Assembly: GCF_047300855.1 (NCBI RefSeq)
Contig: NZ_CP170197.1
Coordinates: forward strand, 2,356,001 to 2,420,000
Reading direction: 5' to 3'
Length of the DNA: 64,000 nucleotides
From: Sulfuriferula sp047300855
GTDB lineage: Bacteria; Pseudomonadota; Gammaproteobacteria; Burkholderiales; Sulfuriferulaceae
The notes beneath the pieces are model-generated. The model did no database searches, was not told the DNA's origin, and was given only the letters and a program-made list of their open reading frames with translations. The position numbers were made by a program, and so were the translations under genes. Shown here piece by piece: positions 28,090 to 36,298 of the stretch; positions within the stretch are counted from its first letter, which is position 1; each line of letters begins with the position of its first letter.

Positions 28090-30207
28090 ATGAAGATTAC
28101 TAAATCCTTTCAGTATGGTCGCCATACTGTCACGCTCGAAACCGGCGAAATCGCTCGTCAAGCTGGTGGCGCAGTCCTGGTCAACATGGACGACACCGTG
28201 GTGCTGGTCACCGTGGTCGGCAAACAGGAAGTCAAGGCAGGCCAGGATTTCTTCCCGCTGACTGTGGATTATCAGGAAAAAACTTACGCCGCCGGCAAGA
28301 TCCCCGGAGGCTTCCTGAAACGTGAAAGTCGTCCGTCCGAGAAAGAAACGCTGGTTTCGCGCCTGATTGATCGTCCGTTGCGCCCGCTGTTTCCCGAAGC
28401 TTTTTACAACGAAGTGCAAATCATCGCCACGGTGATGTCGAGTAACCCAGAAGTGGATTCCGACATTCCTGCACTGATCGGCGCATCGGCTGCGCTAGCT
28501 ATCTCGGGAATCCCGTTCGAAGGCCCGATTGGCGCCGCGCGGGTCGGTTTTATCAACAATGAATATGTGCTCAACCCGCTGGCCAGCGAGCTGCCCCAAT
28601 CGGCGCTGGATCTCGTCGTTGCCGGTACCCAGAGCGCGGTACTGATGGTGGAATCCGAGGCACAACAATTATCCGAAGAAATCATGCTCGGTGCCGTGGT
28701 ATACGGACATACCCAGATGCAAGTAGCCATCAACGCGATCAACGAACTGGCCGATGAAGTGAATCCTGAACCTTGGGAATGGACCCCTCCCGCGGTCAAT
28801 ACCGAGCTGGTCGCCAAAGTCACCGAGCTGGCAGAAACCGGTCTGCAGCAGGCCTATCGCATGCGCCAGAAACGTGCCCGTTCGCAAGAAATCGACGCAG
28901 TACGCACCCGGGTGATGGAGGCATTGGTCACGGCGGATATGGGTACGCTGCAAGTCAATGAATTCAACGATGTCTTTCATAACCTGGAAGCCAAAATCGT
29001 GCGTGGCCAGATCCTGTCCGGCGAACCACGCATCGACGGCCGCGATACCCGCACCGTACGCCCCATTACCATCCGTACCGGCGTACTGCCGCGCACCCAT
29101 GGCTCCGCTCTGTTTACCCGCGGAGAAACACAGGCGCTCGTGGTTTCCACGCTGGGCACCGGGCGCGACGAACAGAAAGTGGATGCGCTGCAAGGTGAGT
29201 TCAGCGACCGCTTCATGCTGCACTACAATATGCCCCCCTATGCCACTGGCGAAACCGGCCGTGTCGGCACACCCAAGCGTCGCGAAATCGGCCATGGCCG
29301 CCTCGCCAAACGTGCGTTGCTGGCCGTTCTGCCGAGCCGTGAAGAATTCGGCTATTCCATGCGCGTGGTATCGGAAATCACCGAATCCAATGGTTCTTCG
29401 TCAATGGCCTCGGTGTGCGGAGGTTGCCTGGCATTGATGGATGCGGGCGTGCCAATGAAGGCCCACGTAGCGGGTATCGCAATGGGATTGATCAAGGACG
29501 GCAACCGCTTCGCCGTGCTCACCGATATCCTGGGCGATGAAGATCACCTCGGCGACATGGACTTCAAGGTGGCTGGTACCGAAGCGGGTGTCACCGCCCT
29601 GCAGATGGACATCAAGATTACCGGCATCACCAAGGAAATCATGAAAGTGGCGCTCGATCAGGCCAAGGAAGGCCGCCTGCACATCCTCGGCATCATGAAA
29701 TCCGCCGTGGAAGCACCGCGCGTTGAAATGTCTGCCTACGCGCCGCGCATCATCACCATGAAGATCAATCCGGAAAAAATCCGCGACGTGATCGGTAAGG
29801 GCGGCGCCGTGATTCGCGCGCTGACCGAAGAAACCGGCACCCAGATTGATATTGATGAAGATGGCACCGTAAAAATCGCCTGCACCAGCAGCGAAGCCGG
29901 TGAAGCCGCCAAAAAGCGTATCGCTGAAATTACTGCTGAAGTCGAAGTCGGCAAGGCCTACGACGGTACCGTGATCAAGCTGCTCGATTTCGGCGCCATT
30001 GTCAGCGTGTTGCCAGGCAAAGACGGTTTGCTGCATATCTCCCAGATTGCCCACGAGCGTGTCAACGCAGTGAGCGAATACCTGACCGAAGGCCAGCAGG
30101 TCAAGGTCAAGGTGCTGGAGGCCGATGAGAAAGGCCGCCTGCGCCTGTCCATGAAGGCCCTGCTGGAACCACCCGTCAAGACCGAGCAAGCCGCACCTAC
30201 CGAGTAA
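28090..30207 (+). CDS. pnp: Polynucleotide phosphorylase
   Basis: PNPase is a trimeric 3'-to-5' phosphorolytic exoribonuclease of the RNA degradosome. The 705 residues contain two RNase PH domains (first with AGKIPGGFLKRESRPSEKE, second with the catalytic LPRTHGSALFTRGETQALV and SDRFMLHYNMPP), a KH domain (IRDVIGKGGAVIRALTEETG) and an S1 domain (GTVIKLLDFGAIVSVLPGKD) before a short tail. Length and layout are normal. An AAAGGAA site precedes the ATG. Confidence 0.98.
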   Translation: MKITKSFQYGRHTVTLETGEIARQAGGAVLVNMDDTVVLVTVVGKQEVKAGQDFFPLTVDYQEKTYAAGKIPGGFLKRESRPSEKETLVSRLIDRPLRPLFPEAFYNEVQIIATVMSSNPEVDSDIPALIGASAALAISGIPFEGPIGAARVGFINNEYVLNPLASELPQSALDLVVAGTQSAVLMVESEAQQLSEEIMLGAVVYGHTQMQVAINAINELADEVNPEPWEWTPPAVNTELVAKVTELAETGLQQAYRMRQKRARSQEIDAVRTRVMEALVTADMGTLQVNEFNDVFHNLEAKIVRGQILSGEPRIDGRDTRTVRPITIRTGVLPRTHGSALFTRGETQALVVSTLGTGRDEQKVDALQGEFSDRFMLHYNMPPYATGETGRVGTPKRREIGHGRLAKRALLAVLPSREEFGYSMRVVSEITESNGSSSMASVCGGCLALMDAGVPMKAHVAGIAMGLIKDGNRFAVLTDILGDEDHLGDMDFKVAGTEAGVTALQMDIKITGITKEIMKVALDQAKEGRLHILGIMKSAVEAPRVEMSAYAPRIITMKINPEKIRDVIGKGGAVIRALTEETGTQIDIDEDGTVKIACTSSEAGEAAKKRIAEITAEVEVGKAYDGTVIKLLDFGAIVSVLPGKDGLLHISQIAHERVNAVSEYLTEGQQVKVKVLEADEKGRLRLSMKALLEPPVKTEQAAPTE

Positions 30208-30227
30208 ATTGCAGGTTTGTGATTCAG

Positions 30228-30265
30228 GCAATAAAAAAGCAGCCATCCGGCTGCTTTTTTATTGC
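30228..30265. terminator. Bidirectional terminator after pnp
   Basis: This is a perfect 17-bp inverted repeat (GCAATAAAAAAGCAGCC and complement) with a 4-base loop. It serves pnp on the plus strand and the convergent minus-strand gene at 30280. Confidence 0.88.
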
Positions 30266-30279
30266 CGCTCAAAACCTTA

Positions 30280-30714
30280 TCAGCTGCTGAACAGACCCTG
30301 CCACCAGCGCGTGCGGTTGGCAGGCACGGCTTTGGCCTGCAGTTCGATGGGAGCAAACCGGCTCATCACCCAACCGGGCTGTACTTTTATTTTACTGGAG
30401 CCACACGACACGCCCAGATTGCCGGGGTCGTAGATCTTGATAAAACTCGGCTGTTCGAGATCATCTGCATAAACGATACCGCAGTAGCTTTCTTCATGCT
30501 CATGGCGCAGCAATGCATCAATTTTCTGCACGAACAGGGACACCTGTTCATACGCTGCGGGTACGCTGGGTACCTCTTGCCCCACGGCATACAGATACCA
30601 TCCTGCATTCATATCTACCCGCGCCCAGAATGCCGTCAATTGCTCCCACGACATCAGGCTGAACAACATACCATTCAGTTTGGATTCGAACTCGGACATT
30701 GCTGTACTGCCCAT
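30280..30714 (-). CDS. Conserved hypothetical protein
   Basis: I do not recognise this 144-residue protein by name. It is soluble, with a helical first half (MSEFESKLNGMLFSLMSWEQ, AYEQVSLFVQKIDALLRHEH) and a beta-rich second half (CGIVYADDLEQPSFIKIYDP). Its last 20 residues (PANRTRWWQGLFSS) are basic and aromatic. It lies 11 bases downstream of dksA on the same strand, so the two are likely co-transcribed. The start may be the second ATG (residue 6). No motif points to a function. Confidence 0.65.
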   Translation of the reverse strand: MGSTAMSEFESKLNGMLFSLMSWEQLTAFWARVDMNAGWYLYAVGQEVPSVPAAYEQVSLFVQKIDALLRHEHEESYCGIVYADDLEQPSFIKIYDPGNLGVSCGSSKIKVQPGWVMSRFAPIELQAKAVPANRTRWWQGLFSS

Positions 30715-30725
30715 TCAATACGGGT

Positions 30726-31145
30726 TTAGCGAGCGACCTGACGCTCGCGGAATTCATCGAGTGTTTTGCAATCGATACACAGGGTGGCAGTCGGACGAGC
30801 TTCCAGACGTTTCAGACCAATCTCCACGCCACAGCCTTCGCAATAGCCGTAATCCTTGTTTTCAATCTTGGCGATGGTTTCGTCGATCTTTTTGATCAGC
30901 TTGCGTTCACGATCACGGTTGCGCAGTTCCAGCGCCATGTCGGATTCCTGACTGGCACGATCATTGGGATCGGCAAACAAGGTGGCGTCTTCCTGCATGG
31001 CATGGATGGTGCCATCAATGTCCTGCGACAATTCGCCTTTCCAGCCTTCCAGGATTTTGCGAAAATGCCCGAGTTGCTTGGCACTCATATACTCCTCACC
31101 TTTTTTTGGTACGTAAGGTGTGAACTTGGTGAATTCTGTCGCCAT
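30726..31145 (-). CDS. dksA: RNA polymerase-binding transcription factor DksA
   Basis: DksA binds the secondary channel of RNA polymerase and, with ppGpp, adjusts rRNA and amino-acid gene transcription. The 139 residues have the coiled-coil finger (about 35–105), with DPNDRASQESDMALELRNRD carrying the tip Asp-x-x-Asp, and the zinc finger CEGCGVEIGLKRLEARPTA followed by CIDC. The start is the ATG at 31145 (ATEFTKFTPYVPKKGEEYM). Confidence 0.96.
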   Translation of the reverse strand: MATEFTKFTPYVPKKGEEYMSAKQLGHFRKILEGWKGELSQDIDGTIHAMQEDATLFADPNDRASQESDMALELRNRDRERKLIKKIDETIAKIENKDYGYCEGCGVEIGLKRLEARPTATLCIDCKTLDEFRERQVAR

Positions 31146-31239
31146 AATAGTTACCGCTTCCAAATGCTGAAAAAAGACAAACCGCTTTAATAGCAGAAAT
31201 ATCCCCGTAGAGCAACAAACTTCATATAAAGGCTAGTCA

Positions 31240-31998
31240 ATGGAATTACAAGCATTACTGTTTGACGTAGACGGCACACTCGCCGATACAGAGCGCGACG
31301 GTCACCGCATGGCATTCAACGCAGCGTTCCGTGAATATGGTCTGGACTGGGACTGGGACGTAGCATTATACGGAAAATTACTCACCGTCACAGGTGGCAA
31401 GGAACGCATGCAATATTACGTGTCGCATTTCCGTACCGATTATGCGCCAGCTGCCGATTTTGCTGATCTGGTGGCCGAACTGCATCGCGCCAAAACGCGT
31501 CACTATACCGAGTTGCTCAGCCACGGCGAAATCCCTATGCGTCCTGGCGTCAAACGCCTGTTGCACGAGGCGCGCTCGGCAGGGCTGCGCCTCGCCATCG
31601 CCACCACCACTACCCCGGAAAACGTCACGGCTTTGTTGCGCCACAGCCTGGCAGAAGACGCCAGCGACTGGTTTGAAGTCATCGCTGCGGGCGATATCGT
31701 GCCTGCAAAAAAGCCCGCGCCGGATATTTATGTTTGGGCGCTCCAGCAAATGAAACTGTCACCGGAGGCCTGCTTCGCATTTGAGGATTCGGAGAACGGC
31801 ATCCGCTCCAGCCTGAATGCCGGATTGAAAACCCTGGTAACGATCAACGATTACACCAGCGACCATGATTTTAGCGGCGCAGCAGCGGTACTGTCAGATC
31901 TGGGTGAACCGGGGCATACCCCGCAGGTAATCCACGGCAGCCTGCATGGCCAGTCTTGCGTCAATCTGGCCGCCATACGCGCCTGGCATGCGGAATAA
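31240..31998 (+). CDS. HAD-family hydrolase, CbbY-like
   Basis: This 252-residue haloacid dehalogenase-type phosphatase is close to CbbY, which in autotrophs removes the inhibitor xylulose-1,5-bisphosphate. HAD motifs are LLFDVDGTLADTERDGHRMA (nucleophile Asp 9), the Thr motif AIATTTTPENV, the Lys in VPAKKPAPDIYVWAL and AFEDSENGIRSSLNAGL. The cap region GLDWDWDVALYGKLLTVTGG is CbbY-like. No Rubisco genes are in the window, so the substrate stays open. folD follows tail to tail. Confidence 0.85.
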   Translation: MELQALLFDVDGTLADTERDGHRMAFNAAFREYGLDWDWDVALYGKLLTVTGGKERMQYYVSHFRTDYAPAADFADLVAELHRAKTRHYTELLSHGEIPMRPGVKRLLHEARSAGLRLAIATTTTPENVTALLRHSLAEDASDWFEVIAAGDIVPAKKPAPDIYVWALQQMKLSPEACFAFEDSENGIRSSLNAGLKTLVTINDYTSDHDFSGAAAVLSDLGEPGHTPQVIHGSLHGQSCVNLAAIRAWHAE

Positions 31999-32001
31999 GC
32001 G

Positions 32002-32856
32002 TCAGGGCTGATGGGTTTCGAGTGTTTGCAGCGTGTTTTGCAGCAGCATTGCCACCGTCATGGGGCCTACCCCCCCCGGCACCGGTGTAATCCACGCGGC
32101 ACGCTCTGCGGCCGATGCGTATTCCACATCGCCGCACAGGCTGCCATCGGCCAGGCGATTGATGCCCACATCCACCACTGTCGCGCCGGGTTTGATCCAT
32201 TCACCCTTCACCAGACCCGGCTTGCCCACGGCGACCACCACAATATCGGCCTGGCGCACAAAGCTGGCCAGATCCCGGGTAAAGCGGTGACAGGTGGTAA
32301 CGGTACAGCCTGCCAGCAGCAACTCCAGCCCCATCGGACGGCCGACATGGTTGGATGAGCCCACCACCACTGCGTGCAAACCCTTCAAGTCGGCATGTGC
32401 CGAACGCAACAACACCATCACCCCGTATGGGGTACATGAGCGCAGTGTCGGCATGCGCACAGCCAGGCGGCCAATATTATAGGGATGGAAGCCATCCACA
32501 TCCTTGTCGGAATGCGTGCGCTCGATGACCGTTTCCGGATCAATATGCGGCGGCAGCGGCAGTTGCACCAGAATGCCGTCCACCGTAGCGTCCGCATTGA
32601 GTTCGTCAATCAGTGCCAGCAAGACCTCCTGACTGGTATCCGCCGGCAGATCATGGGAAATGGAACGCACTCCGGCCTTGGCACACGCATTGCGCTTGTT
32701 GCGAACATAAATGGCCGAGGCCGGATCGCTGCCCACCAGAATGACCGCGAGCGTAGGCGCCGATTTTCCGGCAGCCACACGTCCGGCAATACGCTTTTGC
32801 ACGTCCGCTATCATGCGTTCGGACAGGCTTTTTCCATCAAGAATTTGTGCGGGCAT
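32002..32856 (-). CDS. folD: Methylenetetrahydrofolate dehydrogenase/cyclohydrolase FolD
   Basis: FolD interconverts methylene-, methenyl- and formyl-tetrahydrofolate with NADP. The 284 residues include VGSDPASAIYVRNKRNACAK with the catalytic Tyr/Lys, the VQLPLPPHI segment, GFHPYNIGRL, and the nucleotide-binding VVVGSSNHVGRPMGLELL and TPVPGGVGPMTVAMLLQNT. The ATG at 32856 is chosen because MPAQILDGKSLSE is the normal start; the ten upstream codons are not conserved. Confidence 0.96.
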   Translation of the reverse strand: MPAQILDGKSLSERMIADVQKRIAGRVAAGKSAPTLAVILVGSDPASAIYVRNKRNACAKAGVRSISHDLPADTSQEVLLALIDELNADATVDGILVQLPLPPHIDPETVIERTHSDKDVDGFHPYNIGRLAVRMPTLRSCTPYGVMVLLRSAHADLKGLHAVVVGSSNHVGRPMGLELLLAGCTVTTCHRFTRDLASFVRQADIVVVAVGKPGLVKGEWIKPGATVVDVGINRLADGSLCGDVEYASAAERAAWITPVPGGVGPMTVAMLLQNTLQTLETHQP

Positions 32857-32923
32857 GATATTTTGGTGCGCGTTATAAAGCCGCAATCATCGCATTTTTC
32901 ATGCCCCATACTCAAGAAGTGGA

Positions 32924-32952
32924 TTGACCATATTCGCGAGCACGGGTATAGT
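32924..32952 (+). promoter_or_regulatory. Sigma-70 promoter of the Pro/Arg/His tRNA array
   Basis: TTGACC and TATAGT are spaced by 17 bases and end ten bases before tRNA-Pro. It is divergent from folD. Confidence 0.8.
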
Positions 32953-32962
32953 CTCGACCTCT

Positions 32963-33039
32963 CGGGGCGTAGCGTAGTCTGGTAGCGCGCCTGGTTTGGG
33001 ACCAGGATGTCGGGAGTTCAAATCTCTCCGCCCCGACCA
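32963..33039 (+). tRNA. tRNA-Pro(TGG)
   Basis: This 77-nt cloverleaf has a CGGGGCG/CGCCCCG acceptor, the anticodon arm CCTGGTTTGGGACCAGG giving TGG, the T-loop GAGTTCAAATCTC and an encoded CCA. Confidence 0.97.
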
Positions 33040-33081
33040 AGTTTTTTGCCCGGCTAGCCGGTGCCATGGTCGGTTCATGAG

Positions 33082-33158
33082 CTGCCCGTAGCTCAACCGG
33101 ATAGAGCACCAGCCTTCTAAGCTGGGGGTTACAGGTTCGATTCCTGTCGGGCAGGCCA
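33082..33158 (+). tRNA. tRNA-Arg(TCT)
   Basis: This 77-nt cloverleaf has a CTGCCCG/CGGGCAG acceptor, the anticodon arm CCAGCCTTCTAAGCTGG giving TCT, the T-loop AGGTTCGATTCCT and an encoded CCA. Confidence 0.95.
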
Positions 33159-33168
33159 GTTTTCAACG

Positions 33169-33244
33169 GTGGATGTAGCTCAGTTGGTAGAGTCCCGGAT
33201 TGTGATTCCGGTTGTCGTGGGTTCGAGCCCCATCATCCACCCCA
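33169..33244 (+). tRNA. tRNA-His(GTG)
   Basis: This 76-nt cloverleaf has a GTGGATG/CATCCAC acceptor, anticodon loop TTGTGAT giving GTG, the T-loop GGGTTCGAGCCCC and an encoded CCA. The base before it (33168) is G, supplying the extra G-1 that tRNA-His needs. It is the last core-genome gene before the accessory region. Confidence 0.97.
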
Positions 33245-33496
33245 ACCATTCATTTATAAATCCAAATAGGTAGCTGGTACGAACCAGCCAGCCCACTCTT
33301 ACTTACTACACATTCGGCATATCTCAGTGTGCCAGAATCGTGCCAGATTCTTGTTCATGTATTCTATATTGTTGCGGCATTCACTGTGCCAGCGCTGTGC
33401 CAATCACGCTTTATTTTCTGTAGCAGCTCGCCAATGTGGACTTGAAGTTGACCCCATTTCACGGACACCTTATTGTTTTTGCAGAAGAAGTCCGAA
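33245..33496. other. Spacer after tRNA array with repeated GTGCCA motifs
   Basis: There is no gene here. A small perfect hairpin (GCTGGT/ACCAGC, 33273–33288) follows the tRNA. Four copies of TGCCA preceded by G lie within 33330–33405 and look like degraded mobile-element border sequence, though I cannot name the element. At 33447–33470 the stretch TGACCCCATTTCACGGACAC looks like the terminal sequence of an IS3-type element. Confidence 0.4.
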
Positions 33497-33610
33497 GTGC
33501 GCAAACCACATACCCCCAAGCCGCCCTATCCGGCGAAATTTCGTGAGCAAATGACGGAACGGGTGAAGCGCTACTTCAAAGACCCTAAGGTCGCTTATGC
33601 GGATTCATGA
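33497..33610 (+). pseudogene. IS3-type transposase orfA N-terminal remnant
   Basis: A frame starting at GTG reads RKPHTPKPPYPAKFREQM and then TERVKR before running into unrelated residues and a stop. PPYPAKFREQM is the usual N-terminal helix of IS3-family OrfA proteins (PYPxEFRxxMVxLV). Only about 28 residues remain and there is no orfB, so it is a scrap. It lies between the tRNA array and modA. Confidence 0.55.
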
Positions 33611-33625
33611 ATAATTCGTGCCGGA

Positions 33626-34393
33626 TCAATAAAATCCGTAGCCGTAGGCTTTGATCACCGCCCTCGCCTTGTCGCCCTTCAGGTACTTCATCAGAGCAGC
33701 GGCGGCTGCCTTGTCTTTGCCATGGGTGAGGATCACCGCGTCCTGGCGGATGGGCATGTACAGGCTGGCGGGCACCACCCAGGCCGAACCGCTGACCAGC
33801 TTGCCTTCCTTGTTAAGCACCTGGGACAGGGCGACGAAGCCCAGTTCGGCGTTGCCGGTGGCGATAAACTGATAAGTCTGGGCGATGCTTTCTCCCTGCA
33901 CGAACTTGGGCTGTAGCGCGGTCAGCAGGCCGAGCCTGGTCAGCGCTTCCATGGCGGCTGCGCCATAGGGGGCAAGTTTCGGGTTGGCAATGGCTACGTG
34001 CCTGAAGTCACCCTTGTTCAGCACGTCGCCCTTGCCGTCCACGAATCCAGGCTTGGCACTCCACAGCACCAGCTTGCCGATGGCGTAGGTGAAGCGGCTG
34101 CCGGACACGCCCAGCCCTTCCTTCTCCAGCCTGGATGGGGTTTCAGCATCGGCGGCGAGCAGGATATCGAAGGGGGCGCCGTTCCTGATCTGGACGTAGA
34201 AACTGCCGGTTGCGCCGAAAGACAGCAGCGCCTTGTGGCCGGTGTCCTTCTCGAAATCGGCGGCGATTTTCTGCATCGGCGCAGTAAAATTGGCGGCCAC
34301 GGCCACCTGCACCTCGTCTGCGCTGGCCGAGCCAGCAACCAAATCAAAGGCAACGAGACCGGCTGCGAGCAGCGTTGACAAAGCGGAGTTCAT
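33626..34393 (-). CDS. modA: Molybdate ABC transporter substrate-binding protein ModA
   Basis: ModA is the periplasmic molybdate-binding protein. The 255 residues start with a signal peptide (LSTLLAAGLVAFDLVAGSASA, cleavage about residue 25). The mature fold follows: VAVAANFTAPMQKIAADFEK, LSFGATGSFYVQIRNGAPFD, ANPKLAPYGAAAMEAL and GFVALSQVL. It is the last gene downstream of nifQ on the same strand. Since nitrogenase needs molybdenum and NifQ donates it, co-expression makes sense. The permease and ATPase genes modB and modC are absent here. Confidence 0.93.
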   Translation of the reverse strand: MNSALSTLLAAGLVAFDLVAGSASADEVQVAVAANFTAPMQKIAADFEKDTGHKALLSFGATGSFYVQIRNGAPFDILLAADAETPSRLEKEGLGVSGSRFTYAIGKLVLWSAKPGFVDGKGDVLNKGDFRHVAIANPKLAPYGAAAMEALTRLGLLTALQPKFVQGESIAQTYQFIATGNAELGFVALSQVLNKEGKLVSGSAWVVPASLYMPIRQDAVILTHGKDKAAAAALMKYLKGDKARAVIKAYGYGFY

Positions 34394-34439
34394 GAATTGG
34401 TTCCTTCCGGAGAATACAGGCGGTTAACGGAGTCCGAAT

Positions 34440-34463
34440 ATTGGACGGAGATACCGGTCCAAT
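34440..34463. repeat. Hairpin between nifQ and modA
   Basis: ATTGGAC and GTCCAAT flank a 10-base loop in the 75-base nifQ–modA gap. Without a T-run it is more likely an mRNA processing or stabilising hairpin than a terminator. Confidence 0.45.
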
Positions 34464-34468
34464 GATTC

Positions 34469-35089
34469 CTACCGAGCAGCTTTTTCTTCCATCGCCAAGG
34501 TCAGCTCATCCTCTTCGGAGCCAAAACAATTGTGGTAGTCGTTGCAGACCTGGCAACTCGGTGCCGGGCACATCTTGATCTCGGCGCGGTCGCAAAGCTG
34601 CTTGTAGAAAAATTTTTTCCACTTCATGTTGCCCACGTTTTTCAGGTAGAGCGCAGTGAAGTAACGTTCCAGCAGGGCGGATAATGCCTGGCGATCGGGC
34701 ATCCCCATGTCCTGGTAGAGGTGGTCGCCACCCATGCAGCCGCTGGCGACGGCGTAGGCCAACCACTCGGTCTGCTCGCTGACATCGGAGCGGTGTTCCA
34801 ACAGCAGGTCCAGCAGATCCTCGAACTCATTCAAAGGCACCGGCGTGCAGTCGGCGCAGGGTGCGGCGGGATCGCAGCGTGCGCCGAACAGTTGCATTTC
34901 CGCGCCGGGAAAGTAGCACGCCACCAGCGCGCCGAAGCGCTTGCGATCCAGACCCATGCCGATGCCGGGCGCAGCGAGCGTGCCGCGTGCCGCCGCCACG
35001 ATGACGCGCGCGAAGGTTTGCGCAAGCACATCCTCGGGGTCGCGCGCATGGCGCATAAGCATGTCGAAATCGAGCAGGTCGCGGCGCAT
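34469..35089 (-). CDS. nifQ: Nitrogen fixation protein NifQ
   Basis: NifQ is an iron-sulphur protein that carries molybdenum to the FeMo-cofactor assembly complex NifEN/NifH. The 206-residue chain ends with the diagnostic block MKWKKFFYKQLC and CPAPSCQVCNDYHNCF, giving the CX4CX2CX5C cluster pattern. An additional CADC lies in the middle. It overlaps nothing but sits one base after fdxB, with a GAGG site inside the fdxB end. Position fdxB-nifQ-modA groups molybdenum handling together. Confidence 0.95.
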   Translation of the reverse strand: MRRDLLDFDMLMRHARDPEDVLAQTFARVIVAAARGTLAAPGIGMGLDRKRFGALVACYFPGAEMQLFGARCDPAAPCADCTPVPLNEFEDLLDLLLEHRSDVSEQTEWLAYAVASGCMGGDHLYQDMGMPDRQALSALLERYFTALYLKNVGNMKWKKFFYKQLCDRAEIKMCPAPSCQVCNDYHNCFGSEEDELTLAMEEKAAR

Positions 35090-35090
35090 G

Positions 35091-35411
35091 TCAGTCCGCC
35101 TCCATCACTTCGTGGTCATAGCACTGTTTCGGGCAGATTTTGGCGCACGCCTCGCAGCCGACGCAGTTCATCTGGTTGACGATGGTCATGACCTTTTTCT
35201 CGTACTCGGCGTCGTCATCGTCGTCGTCATCGCCCAGAGCGACCTCGACATATTCGCCGTCTGCGTTCACACCCTTGAGTTGCAGCACGTCGCGTCCGCA
35301 CACCCGGAAGCAGCGCCCGCAGCCGATGCATTTTTCCTCTTTGATGGCGTGGACGAACTTCGGCGTCCAGCTGCGCCCGTCAGGCAGGGTGATGGTGACC
35401 GGCTTGCTCAT
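35091..35411 (-). CDS. fdxB: Nif-specific ferredoxin III (FdxB type)
   Basis: This 106-residue bacterial-type ferredoxin with two 4Fe-4S sites is thought to supply electrons to nitrogenase or cofactor synthesis. The first cluster motif is CIGCGRCFRVCGR, the second CVGCEACAKICPK. Between them lies a stretch of seven Asp (ALGDDDDDDDAEYEKK), longer than I expect for the family. GAGGTG precedes the ATG. Gene order DUF269-DUF683-fdxB-nifQ is the conserved nif arrangement. Confidence 0.93.
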   Translation of the reverse strand: MSKPVTITLPDGRSWTPKFVHAIKEEKCIGCGRCFRVCGRDVLQLKGVNADGEYVEVALGDDDDDDDAEYEKKVMTIVNQMNCVGCEACAKICPKQCYDHEVMEAD

Positions 35412-35419
35412 GATTCACC

Positions 35420-35740
35420 TCACGCCGTGGCGGCGGCCAGCTTTTTGCGCGCCGCGTCCAGATTCTGGAAGGCTGCGACGGTCTGCTGCGCCACGTCCAT
35501 GACTGTCTCCAGACCGGCGGGCAGTTCCTCTGACAGGTCGTGCAGCGCCATGCGGGCTTCCATCGCGCGTGCATTGAGTTTCTTCACCTCTGCTTTCAGC
35601 GCTTCTTTCTCTTCCACGTTTTCTTTCCCTTCGATCTTTTTCGCAGATTCGGCGAGTAATCGTTCATGTTCGATGTTTTCGATCATGTCCAACCAATGAG
35701 GTACGTCGACGTCCACTCCACGTTCAAGTACTAAAGCCAT
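35420..35740 (-). CDS. DUF683 / CCE_0567-type nif metalloprotein
   Basis: This 106-residue, highly helical protein carries NVEEKEALKAEVKKLNARAM and MALHDLSEELPAGLETVM. The family (DUF683, CCE_0567) forms a two-helix coiled coil that can bind metal and is nearly always found in nif clusters between the DUF269 protein and a ferredoxin, as here. An additional N-terminal 35 residues (VLERGVDVDVPHWLDMIENI) are acidic. AAAGGAG precedes the ATG. Its exact job is unknown. Confidence 0.88.
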   Translation of the reverse strand: MALVLERGVDVDVPHWLDMIENIEHERLLAESAKKIEGKENVEEKEALKAEVKKLNARAMEARMALHDLSEELPAGLETVMDVAQQTVAAFQNLDAARKKLAAATA

Positions 35741-35821
35741 GATTTGCTCCTTTCAGCTTCATTCGGCGTCTTGAACCCGGTTTGGATTCACGTCCGCCCA
35801 CTCGCCGCACACCAACGCGGC

Positions 35822-36298
35822 TTATTCATATTTGGCCGCGTCGGGAAATTGATTCACCATGCCGACACCCGCCGCAACCTGCTTTTCCCCTTCTTCAGCG
35901 AGCTTTTCCATGCTCTCGAATCCGAAGCGGTTGACGTCGCGCAATTGCTTGTTGACCGCGACCAGACGCCCGGCGAGCAGCACCAGGCGACCGAAGCCCT
36001 CGTGGGACATTTTCATCATGGGCGATACCATGACGCCGGTCTGCCGCTCGATGGCCAGCCCGATGGCGTTGTAGTACAACTCCATCCGCCACAGGGTTTC
36101 CGGATCGGGGTCGCCGATGATCGGCAATTGCCTGCGCTGCTCTTTGGTAATGATGTAGGGCGCGAGCAGGGTGGCGTCGGTCTTGCCCTCCCACACGCCG
36201 TGGGTGTCCTGGGCGCGCCACTGCTTGATCAGTTCCTTCACGAACAGTGACTGCATCGGATCGGCGGCTGTAGCAACCGTGGCTTCGGCATTAGGCAT
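35822..36298 (-). CDS. NifX-associated nitrogen fixation protein (DUF269)
   Basis: This 158-residue DUF269 protein is found almost only beside nifX and probably takes part in cofactor trafficking. Recognisable parts are FVKELIKQWRAQDTHGVWEG near the start, PDPETLWRMELYYNAIGLAI and VSPMMKMSHEGFGRLVLLAG. The ATG at 36298 has a GAGG site and overlaps the nifX stop by eight bases, so the pair is translationally coupled. An 81-base gap to the DUF683 gene follows. Confidence 0.93.
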   Translation of the reverse strand: MPNAEATVATAADPMQSLFVKELIKQWRAQDTHGVWEGKTDATLLAPYIITKEQRRQLPIIGDPDPETLWRMELYYNAIGLAIERQTGVMVSPMMKMSHEGFGRLVLLAGRLVAVNKQLRDVNRFGFESMEKLAEEGEKQVAAGVGMVNQFPDAAKYE

